A stretch of DNA of 64,000 bases from NCBI GenBank assembly GCA_029339195.1, contig JAPTJF010000011.1, forward strand, positions 62,001 to 126,000, read 5' to 3'. Source of the DNA: Micractinium sp. NFX-FRZ. Taxonomy: Eukaryota; Chlorophyta; Trebouxiophyceae; Chlorellales; Chlorellaceae. The position numbers were made by a program, and so were the translations under genes. Of this stretch, positions 1 to 12,246 are shown in pieces. Every line of letters starts with the position of its first letter. The first letter of the stretch is position 1. The notes beneath the pieces were generated by a model, which was given only the letters and a program-made list of their open reading frames with translations, was not told the DNA's origin and did no database searches.

Positions 1-2625
1 GTCAGGTGAGGGCGGCCCGGGGGCCGCAGTGAAGAGAGTGCGTGGTTGTCTGGCTGTTGCTTTGGTAGTGGATGCGGAAGCGCGCAGCAGCAGCGCCGCC
101 CTGGACTGCTTTCCACCCCAATCCCAATCACCCTCTTCCCGCCCCACCGGCCCTGCTGCTCCCTTCCCCACCTATGCTCTTGCCATTTCTTACTGCAACC
201 GTTTGCTGAGCCGCCTGCGGGCTGAGCCTCGTCCCCCCCCCCCACACACACACCACCACCCCCTTCTCCCCGCTTTGCCCAAACCACCCCACCACGCCTC
301 CCCGCCCTGCAGCCGCGTGCTCAACCGCCTGTGGGGCAACGACATGTTCATGCAGTACATGAAGACGGGGGAGTTCGACTGGAACCCCTTGCCGTGGTGG
401 GTGCGCTGTGCCTGTGCTGTGCTCTGCTGACATGGCATGCACCACAACACAGCACGAGGGACGGGGGAGTTTTGACTTGAACATGACGCCGTGGTGGGCG
501 GGGGCGGGGTGTACGGTGCGCAATTGCACTCACCCAGCGTGTGCATGTGTGAGGGCGCCTCTGGGTATGGGTACGCCTCTGCTGGTCGATGCCCTGTGGC
601 GCTCTCACGGCCCCAGCCGCTCTCAACCCTTGCTGCCTCTCGCTCCCAGGGCCTCTTCTTCCCTGCCTGCCTGAACACGCTTCTCAGCCCCGTGCAACGC
701 TGTGCCTCTCCCTCATGCGTGCGTGTGTGTGTGTATGTGTGTGTGTGTGTGTGTGCAGGGTGTTCAGCCGGGTGCACCACAAGGACTCAAAGGCCCCCGG
801 CTGCGACTTCCTGGGGCTGAACTACTACTCGCGGGTGGGGCGGGGCAGGATAAGGGGTGGGCGAGGGGGAAGGGCGGACGAGGGGATGTGGGAGCAACAT
901 GGGGGGGGCAGGCCTGGGGAAGGAGGATGGCAGGGGAAGAGGGGAGTGCAGGAGATGGGTGGAAAGGGAAGAGGCTGTGGGCAAGACTAAGTGCAGGCGG
1001 GTGGACAGACAGATGCAGGGACGACAACAGGCAATGGCAGCAGCATTGCTGCACTCAGCGGCTGCCCTGTCCGGCCCCCTTGTGCTTGCAGGGCGTGATG
1101 GACTGGAAGCTGAGCCCCAGCTGCAACACTGGGGAGGTCATGACGGACATGCCATACGCGCTGTGCGTGCTGTGCTGCGCTTTCTTGCCCTGCCTGCTGC
1201 GAGGTCGTGACTGGCATGTCCTGCACGCTGTGCGTGCTGTGCCGCGCTGCACTGCACTGGCTGGCGGGTTCTCTGCCGCAGGGCGCTGTCCCATGCCTTG
1301 CCATGCTGCGCTGCGCTGCACATTGCAGTCACACGCCGCTCTACAGCACTTGTAGCTGACTGTTCGCTCCGCACCCGGTCGCCCGCCCTACCACTCCTCG
1401 CCGCTGTGTGTGCCCCTTCTCCCCAATGCACCACCTACCCGCCCTGCCCGCCCTGCTAACGTCGCATCACACCCTCGTCTGCCTGCGCGAACTGCCTTTC
1501 TGTGCCACCCCGTGTTGCAGGTACCCCGAGGGCCTGACCCTGGCTGTGCACCACATGAGCAAGCTGGGTGTGCCTGTGTACATCACGGAGACAGGCGTGG
1601 CGGATGTGGGGGATGAGCGGCGGCCGGTGATGATCCAGACGTACATGGAGCAGGCAAGGGGGGGGGGAGGTTGCACCTGCGTTGTGTGCTATCGGTGTGA
1701 GTGCTGTGTTGTGTGGTTGGGTCGGCCGTGGATGGTCCAGACAGGCATTCCTGAAGCAGTCGAGGCGGGTGAAGGTTGGTGCCCCCCTCACCCCCATCCC
1801 CACTCCTGCCCCCCCCAGTCACCCATTCTTCCATGCACGCATAGATCTCCTCTCGCACCATCACCTGTTTGTCCTTCTCACACACAAACACACCGCCACT
1901 ATGCCCCTCCCCCTGCCCCTTACAGCGGTATCCCCTACCTCCTGTTCCTGTCCCCTCTAGTTCACATCCCCTTCCTTTCCCTCTGATTCCGCAGATTGAG
2001 CGCACGATTGCGATGGGCTACGACCTGCGCGGCATCATGTACTGGTCCCTCACCGACAACTTTGAGTGGAACTTTGGGTGGACGATGCGGGTGGGTGTGG
2101 CGGGGCGGGGCGGGGTGGTTGTGTCGACGTTTTGGGTGCTTCGAGGGGCGGTATGTCGGGCGTGACGTCTGCGGTTGTGTGGCTACGTGCCCCACAGCTG
2201 GTGATGCATGCTGCGGTCTGTGTGGGGCTCCCCCTTCCAAAGCGCTCCCCCAGGACGCTGCCTCCACTTTCCCGCTGGCCCGGCTGCCCCTCCCCTCCCT
2301 GCCCTTTCCTCCCCGCGGCTTGGCGCCCTTCGCCTGGCGAGCAACGATGGGCGGAGATGTGCGCTGCCTGCCTTGCAAGTCACTGAGCCGGGCCCCACCG
2401 CTTACCCCTCCCTCCCTTGATTATGTGCAGTTCGGAATCATCCGCTGGGAGAACGACGGCACCCAGGAGCGGCACCCCCGCAAGAGCGCTGCCCTGCTGC
2501 AGCGCTGGTTCGAGAAGCTGCCGGGGCGGGTGGCGCAGCTGCTGGGCGAGCGGCAGCAGGGGAGCGGCAAGGGGCGGCAGGGCGGGGTGAGCACGGAGCC
2601 GCTGCTTCAACCGGCGGCCTCCTGA
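1..2625 (+). CDS. GH1 family glycosidase (beta-glucosidase-like), 3' part
   Basis: Six exons are readable: 313-396, 759-834, 1092-1162, 1521-1653, 1995-2090 and 2431-2625, with frames that join exactly. Bases 1-5 followed by GTGAGG at 6 look like the end of one more upstream exon, so the 5' part lies outside the window. Family features seen are FLGLNYYSR, the nucleophile strand VPVYITETG (usual GH1 form TENG, so Asn is replaced by Thr next to the catalytic Glu), and MYWSLTDNFEWNFG, the usual GH1 Trp/Glu aglycone-site segment. GH1 enzymes hydrolyse or transfer beta-linked sugars. The VADVGDERRP stretch after the nucleophile recalls SFR2-like galactolipid remodelling enzymes, but the acceptor or substrate cannot be decided here. 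The intron after exon 4 starts with GC (CAG|GCAAGG). A TGTAA polyadenylation signal lies near 2889. I see no other gene between 2626 and 3442. Confidence 0.85.
365..499 (+). repeat. Duplicated exon edge plus donor in GH1 gene
   Basis: The end of the exon at 365-402, including its GTGGGT donor region, recurs diverged at 461-499 in the following intron, offset 96 bases. Shared core: ACGGGGGAGTT and CCGTGGTGGG. Confidence 0.6.
718..757. repeat. (GT)n microsatellite in GH1 intron
   Basis: A TG/GT dinucleotide run lies immediately before the acceptor GTGTGCAG of the exon at 759. It serves as an unusual, purine-containing polypyrimidine-tract substitute. Confidence 0.8.
1134..1246 (+). repeat. Second duplicated exon edge plus donor in GH1 gene
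   Basis: The exon end and donor at 1134-1180 are repeated at 1201-1246, offset 67 bases, with shared GCTGTGCGTGCTGTG. The copy lies in the intron and carries its own GTGCGT. Confidence 0.75.
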
Positions 2626-3442
2626 GAGGCGGCGGGCCCGGTGTGGCTGGCTAGACTGAGATCGAGGGGACATGTGGATTGCACGTATTTCTGAACGTAT
2701 TGCAATATCTGGGGTTCCACAATACGCCGGTAGCGGTGCACTCTCGCACTCTGTATGCAAGTTGAATTGAGCCTGTGAGTTTGTGTGGCGCCCCCGGCCC
2801 GGGCGGCCTCCCGAGGCGTCGTGGGCATGGACGGACTGAGGATATGTGGATTTGTGAGCCCAAATTATTTAGAACGCTTTTTTAGTTTCTGTAACGAGCA
2901 TGGTGGTGCACGGCCTACTCTGTGAATGTTCAAATGAACCTCTGGGTCTGCCACTCAACATTCAGCAAAGAGCACATGTTTGGCTGTCTGGTGCACGAGT
3001 GCGGTTGGGCGGCCGGCGCCGATATGCAGTGGGTGCCTGCCAAGTACATCCGTGTTGCGCCGGAAGACAATCCTGCTTTATTTTCCTGAGATTTGCAGAC
3101 TAGGATGGCCTCTTAGCCCAGGGGGACAGCAGGGCAGGAAAGCGAGGAAAGGGGGAAGCTGTGTGCGCGTGCAGCGGTACGTGAGCCTGGCAAGTGTTAT
3201 TGCATTCCTTTGCACCGCCACGCCCATGGTTGGCAGATCAATCTGTAAGGGAAAAACAGACCGCATCATACCTCAGGTCCATGTTCCTGGATGCCGCTCG
3301 CTGCGGCGCGGCCTTCTCCAGGTCCTTGGCTGCCGCCCACACCGCAGCTTCTGCCGCCCCGCTGGCGGCGGCGCACCGCCAAGAACCTAAAGCCGCGTGC
3401 CCGCCGCGATCGGGCATCGTGTCCCTGCCCGACACTGCCAGG

Positions 3443-6400
3443 ATGACTCCATCGCGTCTGTTACCGGTGTTGCTGCTCCTGCCCTCGCTGGCTGCGGCAG
3501 GAGCGCCCTGGACTGCCGACTCCTTCCCCGACATCAGGAGCGATCCAACGGCATGTGGGCGCCCCGGAGTAGCGCGCACCGCCGTTTGCGACCCGGACTT
3601 GCTGGTGAGCGCTGCCCCGCGTTCCCTGCCGGCCGAAACCTGGCTGGCCGGCGATTGCTGCCGATCACCCAGCGAAGCCGCTGGGACTCCTGAGAAAACG
3701 CCGCGACCTCCCAGAAGTTGTGCTGCCGCTGGCGCCTGGTGCTGCCAGCGCCTTCCGCCCGCCTGCCGTTCGCGCCCGCCCCGCTCCCACCCGTTCACTT
3801 GCCCACCCATTCACCGCTACTCCCACAGCTTACTCCCAAGAGCAAGGACTATGTTGATGGGGTGATCAACGCCATCAATGCCGGAGATGAGCCCTACAAA
3901 CAGGGCGACTGTGCCGGACAGACGGCAGGCTACCAGGTTGGTGGGTGCAGAGTACCTTGGTTTGGTTTTTCCTTGCTGTGGCGCCACAGGCAGCACACTG
4001 CTGACAGGGGGTGGTTGTGGCATGGCAGGAGCTGCCTGCTGCCTGAAGCAATGCTCAGACCGGGGCTGCCATTGTAGCTGCACACCATTGTATTGCCTGA
4101 CCGTCCCAAACCCCTCGGTCATCCAGCAGTCCCCCACCCCCCACCCCTCGAGCAAACCCTCCCTCCCTCCCCTTCTGCCCACCCTTTGCCGCAGGTGGCC
4201 GTGGCCGTCATGCGCAGCATGGAGCTGCCTGCAGGTTCCACCCCGGCCGAGGCAGCGCCCCAGTTTGCCAAGCAGCTGCAGACGCGGTGGGGCGTGGGCG
4301 ATGCGGCCTGCAACAACGGCGTGCTGCTGCTGCTGTCGGTGGAGGACCGCCAGGTGTACATCAACACCGGAGCAGGTGCGTGTATGTATTGGTTGATTTG
4401 GCGCATGAGAAGTTGGGTGGGGTGCCTGCTGCTGTCGGTGGAGGGCCGCCGCATCTGAAACGCTGAGTGCTGCTGCTGCTGCTGCTGCTTGCCTGTGAAG
4501 GACCGGCTGGGCACTCAGGACCCCCTCCCTTTTTCGGATGCGTTTTCGGATGCGTTTTCGGATGCCCCCCTGACCCTTCCCTGGACCCCGCCCTCTGTCT
4601 GCCCTTCTCTCCACCTGCAGGTGCCCAGAACGCCCTCCCCGACTCGCGCATCGCCGACATCATCGGCGACATCCGCGCCCCGCTGCGTGCGCAGGACTAC
4701 TCGGCCGCTGTGGAGCGCGCTGTGGTCGACATTGGGCTGGGCCTGGCGGGCGGCCGCCCCAAGGGTGCGCCGGGCTCGTGTGCTCTTTTTCTAGTGTCAA
4801 CCTCTTGGCTCATGAGGCAGCCGTGTGCAGGATGTTGCGGGCCGTGTGCTGGCCAGTGGCTGGGCGTCGGGCAGATGGGCCGGCCCAGAGGTGCATGGCG
4901 GCTTGTGGAGTTTGCTTGCTTGGTTTGCTTGCTGTTGTGGTGTGTCACCAGCCAGCCAGCCCCGCCTCCCCTGGTTGGTGTCCCACCGTTTCCTGGCCGG
5001 CGTCTTCCTGCCTGAACTCATTGCAGTGGTGGTGTGGCATCATCCCTTTCCCTGGAGGCAACAGATGGGCCAGCACCGATTGGTTCATTCACCGACGCCA
5101 TGTCGCGCGTGTGGCAAAACCCTCTGCCCCGCCCTTTCAAATCCATGTCACCTTGCAGGCGACGGCGGCGTCGACTGGTTCACCGTGGCCTTCTTCGGCG
5201 TCTTTGCCGCCGTGTTTGGCAACTCCTGCTTCAAGTCGATCCGCAGGAAGCGGGAGTACCGCGACTGCCGGCGCATGCTGGCCAAGCTGAAGCGGGTAGG
5301 GCCAGCACCTGCTGTTGTCTCAGATTCTCTGCCCTTGCCCACTGGTGCAAGGCAGAGTGCCGCGTGCGCTGGCGCGTGCCGGCCAACCTGAAGCGGCTGC
5401 GTGGTTGCCACTTGTCCTGCAACAAAAGAAAGAGTGGGCATAGCGGGTTAAATCCTGCACTCACCCAGCCTCCTGTGTCTGGCGTCTTGCCCTGGCGCTT
5501 TTGCCACCCACCGTGCTGCCGCCCCGCTTCTCCCCTCATTTGTTGTGGCTGCAGGAGCAGGAGAACCTGCGCAGCCACGCCTGGAGCTGCCCTCAGTCGT
5601 GCCCCATCTGGTGAGCCGCAGCCGCCCGCCTGCAGATGCATCCACGTGGGCATCTTAAGTGGGGTCAAGAGTGCAGGGTGTTGGATCCGGACATGGTCTG
5701 GGTTGGGGGGGGTGAGAAGGTGGGGGCTGGCCCTAGCCCTGCCCATCTGGAAAATGTCTTGAGCAGATGGGGCGGGCACGCCCGGTGGAGCACACTCTGG
5801 CTGCCGGCTGTCAGTGGCGCGCAGCTTGTTGGCGGGCCTGCATGCCCATTCTGTGCCCGCCTCTTCCCCGCCACCCTACTGACTCCTTTTTAACTTTCTT
5901 GGTTGTCCCCCTGCACACCCCTTGTCCGCCCTATTGTCCCTGCAGCCTCGAAGACTTCACTGTGCAGCCAGGCGAGGGCAAAGGCGGCAAGGGCAGCGAC
6001 GACGGCGCGACATCCAGCGCCGGCGGTGCAGGCCCCTCCAGCAGCGCAGGGGTGGATGCAGAGGCCGGGCCCTCCACCTCCCTGCTGCGCCGGGAGAGCG
6101 GCGGGGCGACGTCAGAAGAGGAGTTTGAGCGCATGAGCGCCGCCGGCAGGGCCGCCGTGCGCCGCCTGCGCCAGCGCCGCCGTGCGCCGTCTCGCACCGC
6201 CAGCGGCAGCGGCTGGGCCGAGGGCGCGGGGCCGTCGACGGCTGCCGCGGTGGGCGCGGGGGCTGGCGAGGAGGGGAGGAAGGAGCGTGTGCCGGTCACC
6301 CTGGGGTGCGGCCACACCTTCTGCGAGCCGGTGAGTGCCAGTGTGTGTACTCTGTGTGCGGCCTTGTGTGATCTTGTGTGCTCTTGTTTGTGGACTTTTG

Positions 6401-7490
6401 TGCCCCCTGTCTGGCCTCATGGAGTGGGGAAGGGCGGGCAAGGGCTGACGTACCTCCCTGCTGCATGTGCTGCCCTGCCTGCACCAGGGCACCACCTGTC
6501 CGGCAGCCCTGCCCCTTACTCCTGCTCCTTCCGCCCGACCTCCTGTGCCTCCCCGCCCACCCCGCAGTGCATCGAAACCTGGCTTGACAAGGGCACCACC
6601 TGCCCCGTGTGCCGCAAGCCCATCAGCGAGGGCAGCGCCGCCGACAGCAACAGCGAGGTGCTGCCCAGCCTGCGGCGCCAGCGCCTGGCGGACGACTGGC
6701 TGGCCACTGACCTCGCCTTCCGCCTGGGGGTGCTGCAGACGTGAGGGGGGAGGATCTCTAGCCGGGAGGGGGTGCTTGCGGGGTGGAGCGGCGCCAGCGC
6801 AGGCTTGCGGGGGGCCATTTGGGCAGAATGGGGCAGGGCGGGGCGGCGGGGTGTACTGGAGCCCTCTCAACTGTCGGCAACGCTGGATGCCCCTCGCAAG
6901 AGCTCCCCGCATTACATTGCAGCTGCCTGCCTCCCACTGGTGTCGCCTCGAACCTCCTGCCCCTCCCACCCTGCCCCCCGCCCCCCGCGCCACCCTGCAG
7001 GCGCTACCCCATGTACATCACCCCCACCATGGTGGACCAGTGGAGCAGCGAGGCTCAGACCACGGGTGAGCAGCTGGGGGCAGGCGGGCCAATGGGCTGA
7101 GGGGGCTTGTAGCAGAGGGCAGCAGGGCATGAATGAGCAGGCAAGGCCAGGTAGAGGCACGCAGCACAGAGCGCCGCGGCGGCTGCATGCAACCTTGGTG
7201 CCCGCCCGCTTGCTCACCCACAACCGCTCGCTCCCTTTGCCTTCCTCTCCTGTCAGGGCTTGCCTCTTCTGCCAACCCTCGACAGCCGGCCCTTGCCGCC
7301 CTGCACCGCAACTCAGGCTGTACCCTGTTCTACACTTGCAGGCTCCTTCAACTGGGAGACAAACCGCGACTTCCAGCTCACCAATCCAGCCGCCCGCCAG
7401 CACTACGAGAGCAGCGGGCACGGCGGCATGTCCCACTCCTTTGGCGGCGGCAGCGGCTTTGGGGGCGGTGGCGGCGGCGGCAGCTGGTGA
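3443..7490 (+). CDS. TPM-domain membrane protein with split RING finger
   Basis: Ten exons (3443-3604, 3829-3936, 4195-4375, 4621-4764, 5159-5295, 5555-5610, 5946-6330, 6568-6740, 7001-7065, 7342-7490) give a closed frame of 519 residues. Order: a signal peptide at 1-19 (leucine-rich, ending SLAAA); a TPM domain about 28-197, with LPDSRIADIIGDIRAPL typical of TPM/YgcG/TLP18.3 proteins; a membrane helix about 204-222 (WFTVAFFGVFAAVFG); and a RING finger C260-x2-C263-x120-C384-x-H386-x2-C389-x2-C392-x10-C403-x2-C406. The C-terminus is a Gly-rich tail ending GGGGSW. All RING ligands are present, but the first loop holds about 120 low-complexity residues (Ser, Ala, Arg) where 9-39 is usual. The Gly-rich GSW-type end resembles that of bacterial YgcG-like TPM proteins. 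I infer a luminal or periplasm-like TPM domain with a cytosolic ubiquitin-ligase RING. The substrate is unknown. A TGTAA signal lies near 7767. Confidence 0.88.
4331..4452 (+). repeat. Copy of exon 3 segment in following intron (TPM gene)
   Basis: TGCTGTCGGTGGAGGACCGC of exon 3 (4331-4350) recurs with one change at 4430 in the downstream intron, offset 99 bases. This is an exon fragment copied into the intron. Confidence 0.7.
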
Positions 7491-8290
7491 CTGTGGTGCC
7501 TTGTGGCGAGCGCAGCGCCCTCCCGGGGCCAGGTTGCCAGCCGGCAGGCGCTTGGCGCTGTGCACAGAACAAGATTATGGTGGCAGCACCGTGGGCACGT
7601 TTTGCTTGATCACAGACGCGCCAAACGCATGATTGAATGCATGAAATGAATGGCAACAAGGCAGCATCCCAGCCAAGTTGTTTTGCATGGAACCAACACC
7701 GGGGCAGCTGCCTGCACATTTGACCTGCTTAGCACTCCAGCGCATGGAGCTTGCAGCCCATAAGCAACTGTAAGCACCGTGCAATGCAGCTGCTGTGCGG
7801 GCACCTCAGCAATAGCTGCTGGCGAGGCACTCATTGGGCAGCCCATCACTGTTCTGCCGCAGCGGCTGCCTCCTCCGTCTCTTGTGCAGCAAATCCATTT
7901 GACAGATAACATCAGCCAGCAAATTCACCAACCTAGACGGGGTGTCACCAGCCCAGGGGGGGTGTCATCCGACCTTGGGGGCGGCGTTCAACCGGTTCTA
8001 CAGTCACCCAGCAGCGAGCAATCGCCTGGCGCGCCGCTGCCGCCGCCGCCTGCTGCAGCCTCATGCTCTAATTCCGTACGCGCCTCTGTTGCTCTCTCAC
8101 CCTGTGTAATTGGAACAGCTGGCTGGCCTTTGATACGTGCACAAGGTTCTGGCTATGGAGAAGTGCCTCGAACAAAATGGAGGATGGACCTTGGCAGTGG
8201 CATGGCCCCGGGCAGCCCCACTGCGAGCCATAGTCAGCTTCATTTAGGATTAGAAGTGTGTAAAGGGTAACTGAGAAGTGTGTAAAGGGT

Positions 8291-8294
<4 letters not shown>
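7491..8294. other. Intergenic, no gene seen
   Basis: This is the 3' UTR of the TPM gene and spacer. A 23-base unit containing GTGTAAAGGGTAACTGAGA occurs twice in tandem at about 8247-8294 and runs directly into the GA tract. I see no coding segment with conserved features. Confidence 0.6.
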
Positions 8295-8648
<354 letters not shown>

Positions 8649-9074
8649 TCCGAGGGAGAATGCTGGACTGCTGACCCTGGACTGCTGACTGGCCGTGTGC
8701 TGCCATCCTATCCTGGGGCTCCCCAGAGGGCCCTGCCCGCTCTGTCAAGCCGTCAGTCCTCCTCCTACTACGCTCCTGAGCCACACGGAAAGTAGGTGAG
8801 CGGGGTGCCTGCTGCCCGCCCTTGTGCAGGGGCCAGCGGCATGCCACTGGAGGTGGCGTGGGGTCGAGCACGCGTTGGGGTGGTGCTGGCGGGAAGCAGC
8901 CGCGCCCGGTGCACGAAGCGCTGTATCCCACGCACAGCGTGCTGCGTCAACCTGCGCCCGCCCTTGACTGCGCTGCAGTTGCCCACAATCCCTGGCCTCA
9001 GGGCGGCAGCAGCGCCGAGCAGCGCCAGGCAGCGGCCCGACCCTGGCCCTCCCTTTTGCCATCCTGTCCTGCAG

Positions 9075-10213
9075 ACCACGCTGACCCCATCCTGAAGAAG
9101 TATTACACGAAAATGATGGATCAGGCGGGGCGTGTGAAGCCCCTTGAGGTAAGCCGGCTGCCTCGTGTTCAGAAGGGGGCTGTAAGGAGGGCAGGCAGGC
9201 TGCAAGGGAAGCGCGGCAGCTGGCGCCTGGGGTCGTCCGCCTGGACTCCACCTGGCTGCAGCCTTGCAATGATGCAACGCACACTGCACAGTGCCTGGCC
9301 GCACTCCTGGAGCCATCGAGCATGACTAAGGCTTGTGGGATCCTGTCTTCCCGTTCTGCAGATGACCTTCTTCGAGTGGCTGCAGGACGAGTTCTACGCC
9401 TTCACGCCCCAGTGAGTGATGCGTATGAAGGGCGGCGTGGGACAGAGGGCAGGGGGCGGAGGGCCAAAGCCCATGGGGAGCCAGCAGCGGTATCATGGGA
9501 CTGGGTGGCGGAGAGCGTATCAAAATGGCGTGTTGTTGATGTTGCAACGAAACTGTGCGATGCGGGCACGGAATGGGCCAGCCAGGCCTGCGGGGTTGAG
9601 ATCGCAGGCAGGAAGAGGTGTGCACATTGAGTGCTGAGCGTGGTGTAGAGCGCGGTGTAGACCGTGTTGCACCACGCATTGTGGCATCAGCTTCCTTGCC
9701 CTTTTTCCTCACTGCTTCCCTGCCTTCCTGCCTGCCCCGCCTGCCGCCTGCAGCGGGCGGCAGGAGGTACTCTACGTGTTCGCCGCCGGCGTCCTGCTCA
9801 AGGTGGTGCCCGGCATCATGAGCGTGTACGACGCTGGGCTGGCCGAGACAATGGAGGGCCTGCGCAACTTTCCCGTGTGGGTGGACGCGCTTGGCAAGTG
9901 CTGCACGCTGTTCGCCCTCATTTTGTTCTACAAGCGGCGCAACTGCAAGGACGAGCTCCCGCAGGTCCACGCAGGGCTGGATGACCTGCGCGAGCGCATC
10001 AACGAGTACACCATGCTGGCCGCCGCCACCCTGGGGGGCGGCGAGCGTGAGCTCGCCATGGGCGCTGCCTCCTGGGCTGTCAGTGTGGGCAACCACACGC
10101 AGGCCCGCCTTGCACGCGCCGCCCGCTCCGTGGGGGCCCCTCTGAAGTACGAGGGCGCCAACTTCATTGCGTCAAACAAGTTTGCAGGCATGCAGCAGGA
10201 AGAGGCAGAGTGA
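9075..10213 (+). CDS. Hypothetical protein with hydrophobic segments, 5' end missing
   Basis: Three exons join in frame: 9075-9148, 9362-9411 and 9754-10213 (stop TGA at 10211). The first of these starts in the middle of a codon, so at least one upstream exon exists. It should lie between about 8650 and 9000 or be affected by the assembly gap, and I could not place it with confidence. The protein reads DHADPILKKYYTKMMDQAG, MTFFEWLQDEFYAF and GRQEVLYVFAAGVLLKVVPG. A second hydrophobic stretch, CCTLFALILFYKRRNC, and a charged Ala-rich tail follow. Two hydrophobic segments suggest membrane association. I do not recognise the family. Confidence 0.6.
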
Positions 10214-10611
10214 GCACTTTTGCCGCTGCCTGCTTATTTTGAGCCACCCCCTTCCGCCCCCAGCGCCCCCTGCATGCCCTGCCCTGCCCTGCCGCGGCAT
10301 GCCGGCATGCTGCCACCCAACGAGCCCTTCCTGTAAACGCTTGCTCTCTACAACGTGCCTGGTTTAGTGCACTGCTTTAGTGCACTGCTTTCAAACGTGT
10401 GTAAGCTTGGAAGCAGCAGAAGCAATGCATGGGCTGGATGCAGGGCAGAGCCAATGGGAGGTTCACTTTTTCTGGGCGGCAGCGTGACGGCAGCGTGGTG
10501 GATTGTGGGCAGCTGGTGCACTGCGCTCGCAGAACCCGCGCCTTCCCCAATCCCAGTGCCTTCTGCACGTCGCCTGCAACCTCGGCAGTCGGGCAGTGCT
10601 CCTTGTCGCCA

Positions 10612-11235
10612 ATGCAGGCCCAGGCCGTGCCTGGGCCCCTCCACCGCTACCCCGCTGTGGAGGCGGCGAAAGCCATTGCGGTTTTGAACGCTCGCATTGA
10701 TGAGCTGGGCACGGAGGCGCACGAGACGAACAAAGAGCTCATTGCGCAGCTGCAAGAAGCCCCCGACTCTCCCGAGGTGGCGCTCTTGCGACAGCAGCTA
10801 GCCTGCATCTGGAGGGAAGTGACAGCGCTGCGGCAGCGTGCCGCGGAGCTGCGCCAGCAGACGCCAGGTCCGGCAGTGGGGCGGGTGGGCGAGCGGTGGG
10901 CGGTGTTGGCCCCGCTGCCTGTCCGGGGGTTTGTGCTGTGAGCCTGCGCGTGGTCTCCCATCGACCACCCCGCTCCGCAGTGTGTGTGTATCTATGCAGC
11001 AATTCAGGGCGCAGTGCGTCCATGACCAGCCATGCACAAGGCTGGCGAGGCCTGGGTTCATGCTGCTGCCTGCCCTGCCTGCGACGTGACCTGCAGCTGC
11101 TCCGTCCTGCACGCCTGCTTGCATGCAGAGAAGGACAGAGCCAATCTGGATTCCTATGTGTCATCCTACGACGAGCTGCGGCGGCACGGCCCCGACGGGC
11201 TGTGTGGCCGATGGAGAGAGGCACCCCCGTCACAC
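10612..11235 (+). CDS. Hypothetical coiled-coil protein, 3' end unresolved
   Basis: ATG at 10612 opens an exon (10612-10867) that joins exon 11129-11235 in frame. The product is rich in heptad-like segments (IAVLNARIDELGTEAHETNK, VALLRQQLACIWREVTALRQ) and continues EKDRANLDSYVSSYDELRRH. After the donor at 11236 no certain exon follows. A candidate is an open stretch around 12030-12170 reading FMEAYAAELDAGGHQELAKQ, which would be tail-to-tail with the minus-strand glycosyltransferase. The coiled-coil prediction is by eye; the function is unknown. Confidence 0.5.
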
Positions 11236-11910
11236 GTGAGGACTCCTGGGCCCCTGGCTCGTGACTTGCCGCCCGGCACTGGGAGCCCGCAATGTGCGGG
11301 CAGGCAGGATGGAAATGCAGGCGGGCAGCAGGCGGGTGCTTGCATGGGCGAGCTGGATGGCAGGTGGGGTGAATGGCTGGCAGGTTGCATGGCGGAGCGG
11401 TAAGCGCGCAAGCCGGAGCGTGGGCATGCACAGCAGCCTGTTTGCCGCTGATGGGCGGTGCTCGGCTGCCGCTGTGCTTGGGTGCAGGGGTGGCTGCCCA
11501 GCTGGCTGGAGTGCCTGCTTCCCAGCTGGCTGGCAGAGTGGAGGAGCCCTTCTTCCTCAGAGGATGCAGAGGTGCCCACAGGAGTCGGTGTGGAGCTGCG
11601 CGGGCCTGGCAGCACAACAGCCGGGCCGGCGCCCACTGCCAGGCAGGCGTCCACTCCACACCTGCAGGCACGGCACAGGCATGTGCAGCAGCAGACAGCC
11701 TCATGATGTGCTGCTCCTTCCCTTGTCTGCCTGGCAGCGCCAAACCTCACCCCCAGTGTGCTGTTCCTGTAGTTGTCTTGCTCGCCTGGCTCCCCCGCCG
11801 TTGCACCCCCCCGCCTGCCTTTGTTTGTGGGTTTGGCGTGCTGCTCTCTGGCCCCGTGCCACTTTCATGCATCTTGCACCACCCATCAACCTGCCGCACC
11901 GCTCAGCCCC

Positions 11911-12018
11911 CTTGCCCATGCCAACCGCCGTTCCTCTGCTCAACGCCCTTGCCCGTGCCAACCGCCGTTCCTCTGCTCAACGCCCTTGCCTTGCCAACCG
12001 CCGTTCCTCTGCTGGACA
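11911..12018. repeat. 36-base tandem repeat, three copies
   Basis: Units built on TGCCAACCGCCGTTCCTCTG are repeated three times back to back. The third copy runs into the orphan open stretch at 12030. Confidence 0.85.
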
Positions 12019-12246
12019 TGCTGGGCCCCGCTTCCAATGTTCATGGAAGCGTATGCTGCGGAACTGGATGCTGGTGGCCACCAGGAACTCGCCAAGCAGG
12101 CTCTGGCACTCTCCGGCGTCCACGCTCATTTTGTGGCCGCAGCTGAGCTGCAGTTTTGTGACACTTTTTTTTGTCCCCCAAATGAGCCTTTATTACTTCA
12201 GCCACTATCAACGGTGGCATGCCATGGCACCCCTGCCGCCACGTTA

